A stretch of 7,127 nt of DNA, taken from contig CATILC010000084.1 of assembly GCA_949516455.1 (NCBI GenBank), positions 1 to 7,127 on the forward strand, read 5' to 3'. Positions 1-5,809 of this stretch are shown one piece after another; position 1 is the stretch's first letter, and every line of letters begins with the position of its first letter. Below the pieces are notes generated by a model. That model was given only the letters and a program-made list of their open reading frames with translations. It did not search any database and was not told where the DNA came from. The position numbers were made by a program, and so were the translations under genes. This stretch comes from Flavobacteriia bacterium (GTDB lineage: Bacteria; Bacteroidota; Bacteroidia; Flavobacteriales; Schleiferiaceae).

Positions 1-241
1 GGCTTCGGCCCGTATGACCGGGTTTTCCACTCCCGATCATGCACACCGCATGTACACCTACCGAGGGGATGTTCGTTATGGATTCAGTGTACCCGCTTAC
101 CACGGTCGAGGCGTGGAATTTCATGCCCTGATCGGTCTAAAAAAGGGGGATTGGCTGTTGGAAGCGCGTTTCACGATGCGAAAGATCCACGGCCTTCCCA
201 AAGACACCGATCTCCGCATGCAGCTCATTCGCAGCTTTTGA
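1..241 (+). CDS. C-terminal end of a probable helix-hairpin-helix / outer-membrane beta-barrel protein (5' end outside window)
   Basis: The reading frame is open from base 2 to the TGA at 239-241, so about 79 codons are visible and the true start lies upstream; the ATG at 14 is internal. The fragment reads R-M-Y-T-Y-R-G-D-V-R-Y-G-F-S-V-P-A-Y-H-G-R-G, then alternating hydrophobic strands, and ends in phenylalanine. A tail of the type 'RIYxYExDVxYxFSxPAxxGxG...F' is, from memory, typical of large Bacteroidota proteins annotated as helix-hairpin-helix (ComEA-like) proteins, whose C-terminal part looks like an outer-membrane beta-barrel; a terminal Phe is the usual BAM recognition residue. The HHH part itself is not in this window, so DNA binding cannot be judged. 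The gene converges on aroA and overlaps its 3' end by 17 bp. The alternative is another unnamed outer-membrane protein. The C-terminal CDS call is secure; the family call is moderate. Confidence 0.6.
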   Translation, partial: ASARMTGFSTPDHAHRMYTYRGDVRYGFSVPAYHGRGVEFHALIGLKKGDWLLEARFTMRKIHGLPKDTDLRMQLIRSF

Positions 242-1472
242 AGCGGTATCCAAGCTGCCCGAATTGAGCCATAAAATTGGGAAACGACTTGGTCACCGAA
301 TCCAATTCACTCAAGTGCACGATTCGTCCGCTGGCTGCGATCAATGCACCACACATGGCCAATCGATGGTCATCTCGGGTATTCCAGAGCACGGGCTGGT
401 CATTCTTTTTTTGCTTACCGATCTTCAGTACTCCTTCCCCTGGCAACACCGCTACTTCCGCCAGTTGACCGAGGCCTTCGCCCAGTGCAGCGAGACGATC
501 CGATTCTTTTCCAGGAAGCGTATGCAGCCCGGACAACTCGGCTTCCATTCCCAGAGCAGCTGCAGCTGTGGCCCAACTCATACTCAGGTCCGGGCAGCCA
601 CTGAAGTCCAAGCGCAAAGGTGCGGGTCGCCCTTCGGCCTTCTTAACAAGCGACCCAAGGGTGAGGAACTGTCCTTTCGAACGCACTTCCAAGCCCAATT
701 TCTCAAAGTATTCGAGCACCCGACGATCGCCTTGTGGACTGTTTTCTTGCAATCCTTCCAGCCGAATGGCCCCGCGACCGGAACTCACCAGATGCTGAGC
801 CACAAATGCCACACTGCTCCAGTCCCGTTCCACAGAGAGAATACACTTATCCGGCAACACCCGCTGATGTGGCACAGAGAATCCATCCTGAGTAAGTTCC
901 AGCGACAGCCCAACCTCTTCCATCAGATGTCGGGTAAGCTCGAGGTAAGGCACAGATGATGGTTTGCCTTTGAATTCTGCGCGGATCCCCTTGGGACATA
1001 TCGGTGCGGAAAGCATGAGCGCCGTAGCGAATTGACTGGAGACGGACGTATCGATGACCACATCTCCGCCTGCTAAGGGACCATTTATGACCCGACAGGG
1101 AAAATGATCCTCTTCCCCTTCAAAGTGCCATGTACCCCCAAGCATTCTCAATGCCTGAAAAAGTGCCTGAACGGGACGCTCCCGTCCTCGACCCGAAGCG
1201 TCTATCCGGATGGGGATGCCTTTGATGGTAGCATAAGCCAGATAGAAACGCACCGAAGTTCCGGCCATCCCAAAGTCGACCGTTTCGCTCTTTTTCTGCA
1301 GGGCTGCTTTGAGGATCTCTGTATCCGTGCTTTCCGAATGCCGGTCGATCAGTAAGTGCTGCGGATACTGAGCCTGAAGAATCAGCAGGCGATTGCTGAT
1401 GCTCTTTGAAATGGGCAATTGGAGGGAGTGGATGGTTTCTCCTTCCTCCGGATGAAAGGAAACTTCGATCAT
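225..1472 (-). CDS. aroA: 3-phosphoshikimate 1-carboxyvinyltransferase (EPSP synthase)
   Basis: This enzyme transfers the enolpyruvyl group of PEP to shikimate-3-phosphate, the sixth step of the cytoplasmic shikimate pathway. The 415-residue product matches the usual length of about 420-430. Visible family motifs in order are S-K-S at 22-24 with R28 (substrate binding), the PEP loop A-G-T at 70-72 with R75, R-E-R-P at 97-100, S-S-Q at 145-147, the catalytic-Asp region C-P-D-L (D295), K-E-S-D-R at 322-326, D-D-H-R at 367-370, and the C-terminal S-V-T-K-S-F-P at 392-398. The frame extends 32 codons further upstream into aroB, but the start is placed at the ATG at 1472-1470: it is where family homology begins and it forms an ATGA overlap with the aroB stop, which suggests translational coupling. 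The PEP loop has Met69 and Phe76 where E. coli has Asn94 and Pro101. The 3' end overlaps the convergent gene by 17 bp. Confidence 0.96.
   Translation of the reverse strand: MIEVSFHPEEGETIHSLQLPISKSISNRLLILQAQYPQHLLIDRHSESTDTEILKAALQKKSETVDFGMAGTSVRFYLAYATIKGIPIRIDASGRGRERPVQALFQALRMLGGTWHFEGEEDHFPCRVINGPLAGGDVVIDTSVSSQFATALMLSAPICPKGIRAEFKGKPSSVPYLELTRHLMEEVGLSLELTQDGFSVPHQRVLPDKCILSVERDWSSVAFVAQHLVSSGRGAIRLEGLQENSPQGDRRVLEYFEKLGLEVRSKGQFLTLGSLVKKAEGRPAPLRLDFSGCPDLSMSWATAAAALGMEAELSGLHTLPGKESDRLAALGEGLGQLAEVAVLPGEGVLKIGKQKKNDQPVLWNTRDDHRLAMCGALIAASGRIVHLSELDSVTKSFPNFMAQFGQLGYRFKSCE
231..258. repeat. 7-bp inverted repeat at the convergent gene ends
   Basis: GCAGCTT at 231-237 is perfectly complementary to AAGCTGC at 252-258, with a 14-base loop. 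It spans the stop of the plus-strand gene (239-241) and the last codons of aroA. No T-tract follows on either strand, and GCTT/AAGC at 234-237/241-244 can form a competing smaller hairpin. It may act as a weak two-way terminator, but could equally be chance in coding sequence. Confidence 0.3.
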
Positions 1473-2539
1473 TGGAAGGCCCTTGTCCAGGCTCGCTCCA
1501 ATTGTTCGGGGGCGACTGGCTGATCGTATTCGGCTTCTCCCACATCCTTCAACAGCACAAATCTCCACTGACCTTCTGCATTCTTTTTATCGTAACTAAG
1601 CCACGAACGCCAATGTGAAAATGCCGTTTCCTTCAGCTCTTTCAGCCCAAAGCGATCGATCAGGTAGCTGTTCACCTCATCCCTCTTTTCAGGAGGGAAC
1701 CCCAGCAATTCGACAGACAACTCGATCTCCACACACATCCCTGCCGCCACACAACGCCCGTGGCTCCAGGGCATTCCTTTTTGCAGCATATGGGATTCGA
1801 GGGCATGGCCCACCGTATGGCCAAAATTCAAGAGCTTTCGCTTTCCCTTTTCGAGCGGATCCTCGGCACATATATCCGTCTTGATGGCCATGGACCGTTC
1901 GACCTGGGCAGCTGACCACGCTTCCTCCCCCCGTTTGAGCTCTTCCCAAAAAGCCGCGTCTGCGATCAGTCCGTGCTTGATGCTTTCCGCCCGGCCATCC
2001 AGAATGAATTCTTCTGGCAGCGTATCGAGGAAATCCGGCCAAACGACCAATGCCCTTGGATGCCGAAAGACACCCGCCAGATTTTTCGCTCCATCCAGGT
2101 CCACGCCATTCTTTCCGCCAATGGCCGCATCGGTCATGCCCAGCAGCGATGTTGGCACCAGCACATGATCGATACCGCGCTTGTAGATCGAGGCGACAAA
2201 TCCTCCGAGATCTGTGACCACGCCGCCGCCCAACGCAATAAGCAATGCCCGCCGATCCGCTCCGAGCTCTGCAAGTGCGGCGAGCAATTGACCCAAGACC
2301 TCCCAGGACTTCTGTTCCTCACCCGCCGGAATCTCGAGAATTTCAAATTCCGGCAATTGCTTCAAAGAGGCAGCCAACCGCACAAGGCACTGTTCTGCCG
2401 TATTGGCATCGACCAGAAAATAGATCGAACTGTAGGTGGATGCTTCTTCACCGAGCCAATCATCAAAGCGGTCCAAGGCGTCAGGACCTGCAAAAGTGCT
2501 TGGTAATGGTTCGGACAAGTGCTTGATTTTGTCGCACAA
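1469..2539 (-). CDS. aroB: 3-dehydroquinate synthase
   Basis: This enzyme converts DAHP to 3-dehydroquinate, the second step of the shikimate pathway, using NAD+ and a divalent metal. The product is 356 residues, the normal family length. Motifs visible: G-G-G-V-V-T-D-L-G-G at 104-113 (NAD binding), V-P-T-S-L-L at 128-133, G-G-K-N-G-V-D at 141-147, A-E-S-I-K-H-G at 184-190 with metal ligand E185, N-F-G-H-T-V-G-H at 238-245 with ligand H241, S-H-G at 259-261 with ligand H260, and D-K-K-N at 317-320. The start is uncertain. The frame opens after a stop at 2566-2564 and has no ATG or GTG near its front. The first usable start is TTG at 2539; a second TTG at 2518 (codon 8) would give 349 residues and fits better with a -7 promoter box overlapping the first TTG. 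aroA follows with an ATGA overlap, so the two form an operon. Confidence 0.95.
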   Translation of the reverse strand: MCDKIKHLSEPLPSTFAGPDALDRFDDWLGEEASTYSSIYFLVDANTAEQCLVRLAASLKQLPEFEILEIPAGEEQKSWEVLGQLLAALAELGADRRALLIALGGGVVTDLGGFVASIYKRGIDHVLVPTSLLGMTDAAIGGKNGVDLDGAKNLAGVFRHPRALVVWPDFLDTLPEEFILDGRAESIKHGLIADAAFWEELKRGEEAWSAAQVERSMAIKTDICAEDPLEKGKRKLLNFGHTVGHALESHMLQKGMPWSHGRCVAAGMCVEIELSVELLGFPPEKRDEVNSYLIDRFGLKELKETAFSHWRSWLSYDKKNAEGQWRFVLLKDVGEAEYDQPVAPEQLERAWTRAFQ

Positions 2540-2562
2540 AGGTAGCTCGCGTTCTATCTTTG
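2529..2562 (+). promoter_or_regulatory. Bacteroidota-type promoter of proline dehydrogenase
   Basis: TATCTTTG at 2555-2562 matches the TAnnTTTG -7 consensus exactly, and TTTTG with its TTG at 2529-2531 lies 23 bp upstream, at the long end of the 17-23 bp range described for Flavobacterium promoters. Transcription would begin near 2567-2569, giving a leader of roughly 17 bases before the ATG at 2585. The -33 element lies inside the start of aroB. The direct repeat GTTCAC (2562-2567 and 2569-2574) lies just at the inferred start site. Confidence 0.6.
2537..2544 (-). promoter_or_regulatory. Candidate Bacteroidota -7 promoter box for aroBA
   Basis: Read on the minus strand this is TACCTTTG, an exact match to the Bacteroidota/Flavobacterium -7 consensus TAnnTTTG. 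No TTG lies at the expected 17-23 bp upstream, the nearest being GTG on that strand, so the match is half a promoter. The box overlaps the TTG at 2539, so a transcript started here would begin downstream of that codon and use the TTG at 2518 instead. It faces away from the proline dehydrogenase -7 box, with 10 bp between them. Confidence 0.4.
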
Positions 2563-2584
2563 TTCACCGTTCACTCCTGTCGCG

Positions 2585-3745
2585 ATGCTCAAATTTCAGA
2601 ACACCGAACTGGCCTTCAAACTCCGCAGTGACGAGGAGTTGAAGAGTGCACGCTTTCTGTTTTCTTCCATCTCGAATCCCTATTTGGTTCGTTTTGGATC
2701 CAAGGCAGCACTCTGGGCTCTTCGCTTGGGGCTGCCCATCAATGGGCTCATCCGTAAAACCGTATTTCGACAATTCTGCGGAGGAGAGTGCATTCGGTCC
2801 TGTACCCCGGTCATTGAGCGCATGTACGCCCGCGGGGTTCAGTCCATTCTCGATTACAGTGCAGAAGGAAAATCAGGTGAGGATGATCTGGACAATACGC
2901 ATTCGATCATCTTGCAAACGATCGAATTTGCGCGGGAGCATCCAGGAGTGCCGTTGGCCGTTTTCAAGCCTTCAGGACTCGGCCCAAGTGCGATCTGGAC
3001 GGCTGTTTCTGCAGGACAAACATTGAATGCTGATCAGGAAAAGCAGTGGGGACGTGCCAAGGAACGCATCCGAACTTTGTGCAGGGCTGCCCATGAAGCC
3101 AAGGTTCCTCTCATGTTCGACGCAGAGGAGAGCTGGATGCAAAAGGCCATGGACGAACTCTGCCTTGAGATGATGCAAACCTTCAATAAAGAGCGCCCCA
3201 TCGTCTTCAACACCCTCCAGATGTACCGGCACGATCGGCTGGAATACCTCAAAGAACTCGACAGCATCAGCCAGCGAGATGGATTTCACATCGGGCTGAA
3301 GATCGTTCGCGGCGCGTACATGGAAAAAGAAAGGGAGCACGCCTTGAAGAAGGGTATTGCCTCTCCGATCCAAGCCGACAAGGCATCTACCGACAAAGAC
3401 TACAACGAGGCTTGCACCTTTATGGCAGAGCGTCTGGATCGGTTTGCGCTGGTCGCTGGATCGCACAACGAAAAGAGTGCTCAGTTGCTGGCCGATCTGC
3501 TCATTAGCCGTGGACAAAAGGACACCGATCGGGTCTATTTTTCCCAGCTGTACGGAATGAGCGACCACATCAGTTTCAATCTGGCCGCGGCCGGATTTAA
3601 AGTGGTGAAATACCTTCCATTTGGCCCCATTCGGGAGGTGATGCCCTACCTGATAAGACGGGCAGAGGAAAACACCTCAGTCGGCGGTCAATCGGGCAGA
3701 GAGCTGCAGCTGATCTCTGAAGAATTGCGTCGGCGAAAGGGCTAG
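2585..3745 (+). CDS. Proline dehydrogenase (monofunctional, FAD-dependent)
   Basis: This enzyme oxidises L-proline to delta-1-pyrroline-5-carboxylate, passing electrons through FAD to the quinone pool; it is a membrane-associated (beta/alpha)8 barrel. The 386-residue product fits the monofunctional bacterial form and carries no P5C dehydrogenase domain as PutA would. Visible motifs: D-Y-S-A-E-G at 90-95, F-K-P-S-G-L at 127-132, D-A-E-E-S-W at 179-184 (D179), N-T-L-Q-M-Y at 209-214, V-R-G-A-Y-M-E-K-E-R at 241-250, G-S-H-N at 292-295, Q-L-Y-G-M-S-D-H at 321-328, Y-L-P-F-G-P at 343-348, and R-R-A-E-E-N at 358-363, where R358, R359 and E362 match the substrate carboxylate-binding residues of PutA. 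The ATG at 2585 follows a good promoter; no Shine-Dalgarno is evident. It is divergent from aroB, a pairing I recall from other Bacteroidota. No P5C dehydrogenase gene lies nearby. Confidence 0.95.
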   Translation: MLKFQNTELAFKLRSDEELKSARFLFSSISNPYLVRFGSKAALWALRLGLPINGLIRKTVFRQFCGGECIRSCTPVIERMYARGVQSILDYSAEGKSGEDDLDNTHSIILQTIEFAREHPGVPLAVFKPSGLGPSAIWTAVSAGQTLNADQEKQWGRAKERIRTLCRAAHEAKVPLMFDAEESWMQKAMDELCLEMMQTFNKERPIVFNTLQMYRHDRLEYLKELDSISQRDGFHIGLKIVRGAYMEKEREHALKKGIASPIQADKASTDKDYNEACTFMAERLDRFALVAGSHNEKSAQLLADLLISRGQKDTDRVYFSQLYGMSDHISFNLAAAGFKVVKYLPFGPIREVMPYLIRRAEENTSVGGQSGRELQLISEELRRRKG

Positions 3746-3761
3746 GGATCTATTCGATCTC
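3745..3761. terminator. Weak possible hairpin between convergent genes
   Basis: The only space between the stop of proline dehydrogenase (3743-3745) and the minus-strand stop at 3750-3752 is 4 bp. A 6-bp stem GGGATC/GATCTC with one G-T pair and loop TATTC can form at 3745-3750/3756-3761. It has no T-tract on either strand, so a terminator role is a guess; the stem lies mainly in the last codons of the minus-strand gene. Confidence 0.2.
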
Positions 3762-4103
3762 CAGCAGCTGAAGGCGGTGGGCGCAGTTGCGCCAGCGGGC
3801 GGACCAACCTTGATGGCTGATCCAGTATTCCTTGCAACTGTCCAGTTCCACCTGGCTCCGCTCAAAATCCACCGTGCCGTGCCAAAGCATTTGGTCGATG
3901 GAAAGTGAATCGATATCGCGTTCCTCCATCTGCCTCTTTTGCTCTTCGTCTATGAGGATTTCCTTTTTCCTGAAATCATACAGAACGCGGTCATTGGGGA
4001 AATAGGCGCATTGGATGTCCCGGTCACCGAACAAAAAGATGACCATGAGGACGCCCAGTCCCACCCCCAGTAAATACCAAACGAATCGCCGGAGAACATC
4101 CAT
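3750..4103 (-). CDS. Small membrane-anchored protein, DUF4258-like
   Basis: This is a 117-residue protein of unknown function. Residues 7-26 (F-V-W-Y-L-L-G-V-G-L-G-V-L-M-V-I-F-L-F-G) form one N-terminal transmembrane segment or signal anchor. A probably periplasmic or extracytoplasmic part follows, with C-A-Y-F-P-N-D-R at 32-39, a charged helical stretch at about 46-63, and cysteines 32, 90 and 107. The pattern 'one TM, CAYFPNxR, then a DxxC...NC segment' resembles, from memory, flavobacterial proteins annotated as DUF4258-containing. The start is placed at the ATG at 4103, one base after the ald stop (TGA-T-ATG); a TTG at 4115 is also in frame but overlaps ald. It is the last gene of the tsaE-ald operon and converges on proline dehydrogenase. 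The three cysteines could form a disulfide if the domain is periplasmic (inference). Confidence 0.7.
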   Translation of the reverse strand: MDVLRRFVWYLLGVGLGVLMVIFLFGDRDIQCAYFPNDRVLYDFRKKEILIDEEQKRQMEERDIDSLSIDQMLWHGTVDFERSQVELDSCKEYWISHQGWSARWRNCAHRLQLLEIE

Positions 4104-4104
4104 A

Positions 4105-5313
4105 TCAGGAACCAAAGAAGAGGTCCGCCTCGGAATACGAGAGACCGTAATATTCGCCCAGCACTTTGGATGTCAGGACACCATTGTAGAGATACAAACC
4201 CGAACGCACACCTTTACGCCTGTGAAGCAACTCTTCCAGCCCACCAGACTGACCGACCTCATCCAGCAGAGGCCCCAACACATTGCTCAACGCGGCACTC
4301 GCTGTTCGGCTCACGCGAGAGGGAATATTGGGCACGCAATAATGCACGATCCCGTGCTCCTCGAAGGTCGGACGATCGTGGTCGGTGGGTCGCGAGCTTT
4401 CAAAGACGCCGCCCTGATCGATGCTCACATCCACGATGACGGATCCCGCTTTCATCTGCTGGACCATTTCCTGACTCACCATGCAAGGCGTGCGGCCCTT
4501 TTGGCTACGTACTGCTCCGATGGCCACATCGCAGTAGCCCAGTGCAGTTCGCAGATGGCTGGGCTGCATGATGCTCGTATTGAGTGGATGCTGCACAGCC
4601 TCCTGAAGCCGGCGAAGGCGCGAGAGAGATTCATCGAACACCATGACCTGGGCCCCGAGACCCAAAGCCGTTTTGGCTGCATAGGTACCCACTGTTCCCG
4701 CACCCAGAATGGCCACAGAAGCAGCCGGAACACCACTGACACCGCCGAGCAATCTTCCGCTGCCGCCTTTCAGGTTGTTCATCAGTTCGGCCGCGATCAA
4801 AATGGAAGTACCTCCTGCGATCTCGCTCATAGAACGAACGATGGGGGCGATCCCCGACTCGTCTTGTATGCCTTCGAACGAAAGGGCAGTGATCTTTTTG
4901 GCACTGAGCGCCTCGAAATAGGCCTTGTCGCGCATGCGCAGTTGAAGGGCGCTGATCAAGGTCTGCTTGGGCTTCATACGATCTATCTCCTCCGGGCTGG
5001 GCGGTTCGATCTTCAAAATGATGTCCGCTTCATAGATCTTGTCCGGCCCTTGCTCGATCTGTGCGCCAGCCTCACTGAAATCACGATCGGTAAATCGGGC
5101 CTGCTTGCCCGCATCGGTCTCCACATGCACCCGATGACCCTGTGCGCACAGTCGGTTGACAGATTCAGGAGTAAGTGCCACGCGCTTTTCCTGCATGCAG
5201 GTTTCGCGGGGAATTCCAATGAACAATTGCCCTGCTTTGTGCTCCACCTCCAAGACCTCTTCCTGAGGAAGAAGGCTGTACAGTGATGGATCGATGTACC
5301 CAGTTTGGCTCAT
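4105..5313 (-). CDS. ald: Alanine dehydrogenase (Bacteroidota type)
   Basis: The product belongs to the alanine dehydrogenase/PNT family: NAD-dependent, reversible oxidative deamination of L-alanine to pyruvate and ammonium in the cytoplasm. It is 402 residues, about 30 longer than classical Ald (about 370), mostly through an N-terminal extension before I-G-I-P-R-E at 32-37. Visible features: R44 in E-K-R-V-A-L-T-P (substrate Arg), K101 in I-L-K-I-E-P (equivalent to Lys75 of M. tuberculosis Ald), M-S-E-I-A-G-G at 162-168, the Rossmann loop G-A-G-T-V-G at 204-209 with D227 for NAD ribose, and D299 in I-D-Q-G-G. The position of the catalytic His96 is Gln124 (S-A-L-Q-L), so activity should not be taken for granted; from memory this Gln is shared by Bacteroidota homologues. 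The frame extends 21 codons upstream into tsaE, but ATG 5313 makes an ATGA overlap with the tsaE stop and begins a plausible protein. Confidence 0.88.
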   Translation of the reverse strand: MSQTGYIDPSLYSLLPQEEVLEVEHKAGQLFIGIPRETCMQEKRVALTPESVNRLCAQGHRVHVETDAGKQARFTDRDFSEAGAQIEQGPDKIYEADIILKIEPPSPEEIDRMKPKQTLISALQLRMRDKAYFEALSAKKITALSFEGIQDESGIAPIVRSMSEIAGGTSILIAAELMNNLKGGSGRLLGGVSGVPAASVAILGAGTVGTYAAKTALGLGAQVMVFDESLSRLRRLQEAVQHPLNTSIMQPSHLRTALGYCDVAIGAVRSQKGRTPCMVSQEMVQQMKAGSVIVDVSIDQGGVFESSRPTDHDRPTFEEHGIVHYCVPNIPSRVSRTASAALSNVLGPLLDEVGQSGGLEELLHRRKGVRSGLYLYNGVLTSKVLGEYYGLSYSEADLFFGS

Positions 5314-5729
5314 GGCATTTCCATGGTTAATTCTCTTTGCTCCCCCTTCAGGGACCAATCGATCCGGCAACTGCATTCATCCAACGCGGACGGAATCCTA
5401 TCCGCCCATTCGATCAAACACCAATCGCCTGAATAAAGATAGTCTTCAAGTCCAATGGCAAAAGCCTCTTGTTCATCTTTGAGCCGATACAGGTCCATAT
5501 GCAGCAGACGCCGACCTCCCTTGCCCTTGTATTCCTGTATCAGGGAAAAGGTGGGGCTGCTTACGGCATCCTGAACACCCAGCTCCTTGAAGAACATGGC
5601 GGTAAAGGTGGTCTTTCCTGCACCCAACGGGCCATTCAGATGCACAGGGCCCGGACGGCACCGATCGACAAGCAAACGGATCGGATCGCGATAACCTACG
5701 GGCGAGTGAACAGAAAAGCTTTGGCGCAT
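5310..5729 (-). CDS. tsaE: tRNA threonylcarbamoyladenosine biosynthesis ATPase TsaE
   Basis: TsaE is the small ATPase that, with TsaB, TsaC and TsaD, makes t6A at position 37 of ANN-decoding tRNAs; it drives turnover of the TsaBD complex in the cytoplasm. The 139-residue length is normal (about 135-155). Motifs: Walker A G-P-L-G-A-G-K-T-T at 33-41, the S-S-P-T-F-S-L-I-Q-E-Y block at 57-67, H-M-D-L-Y-R-L at 77-83 (D79 in the Walker B-like position), and I-E-W-A-D at 106-110 with the family-typical Glu-Trp. The start is the ATG at 5729, which lies only 5 bases after a -7 promoter box. It is the first gene of the operon tsaE-ald-DUF4258-like, with an ATGA overlap into ald, and is divergent from the acidic-protein/MATE unit. 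Confidence 0.94.
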   Translation of the reverse strand: MRQSFSVHSPVGYRDPIRLLVDRCRPGPVHLNGPLGAGKTTFTAMFFKELGVQDAVSSPTFSLIQEYKGKGGRRLLHMDLYRLKDEQEAFAIGLEDYLYSGDWCLIEWADRIPSALDECSCRIDWSLKGEQRELTMEMP

Positions 5730-5734
5730 GGGTG

Positions 5735-5742
5735 CAAAAATA
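5735..5742 (-). promoter_or_regulatory. Candidate Bacteroidota -7 promoter box for the tsaE operon
   Basis: The minus strand reads TATTTTTG, an exact TAnnTTTG match, followed by five bases and then the tsaE ATG at 5729. With the usual start 4-6 bases after the box, the mRNA would be leaderless or nearly so. A TTTG lies on the same strand at 5759-5756, but with only a 13-bp spacer, shorter than the usual 17-23, so the -33 element is doubtful. Confidence 0.45.
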
Positions 5743-5768
5743 TCAGTCTGCCGTGCAAACGGAGCGTG

Positions 5769-5776
5769 TACCTTTG
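5769..5776 (+). promoter_or_regulatory. Candidate Bacteroidota -7 promoter box for the acidic protein/MATE operon
   Basis: TACCTTTG matches TAnnTTTG exactly. There is no TTG at 17-23 bp upstream; the closest is the degenerate TCTG at 5747-5750 with an 18-bp spacer. Transcription would start near 5781-5783, allowing either ATG 5792 or ATG 5810 as the start of the acidic protein. The box points away from the tsaE box at 5742-5735 with 26 bp between the two. Confidence 0.45.
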
Positions 5777-5809
5777 AACAAAGCCTGGATCATGCTGCCA
5801 AAATTCCTA

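Noticed and set aside
264..959. A 231-codon plus-strand frame antisense to aroA.
   Set aside because: Low-complexity-free but motif-free sequence opposite a well-supported EPSP synthase; no promoter or plausible start context.
1473..1568. The 32-codon upstream extension of the aroA frame.
   Set aside because: The extension lies inside aroB, is Arg-rich and unlike EPSP synthase N-termini; ATG 1472 gives the family N-terminus and the ATGA joint.
4015..5286. A 423-codon open frame on the plus strand antisense to ald.
   Set aside because: Its protein has no recognisable motif and is rich in His, Arg, Ser and Cys in a way typical of antisense frames; the minus-strand frame has clear Ald motifs. 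Its length is a by-product of codon bias.
5314..5376. The 21-codon upstream extension of the ald frame.
   Set aside because: It lies within tsaE in another frame; ATG 5313 gives an ATGA overlap and a credible start.
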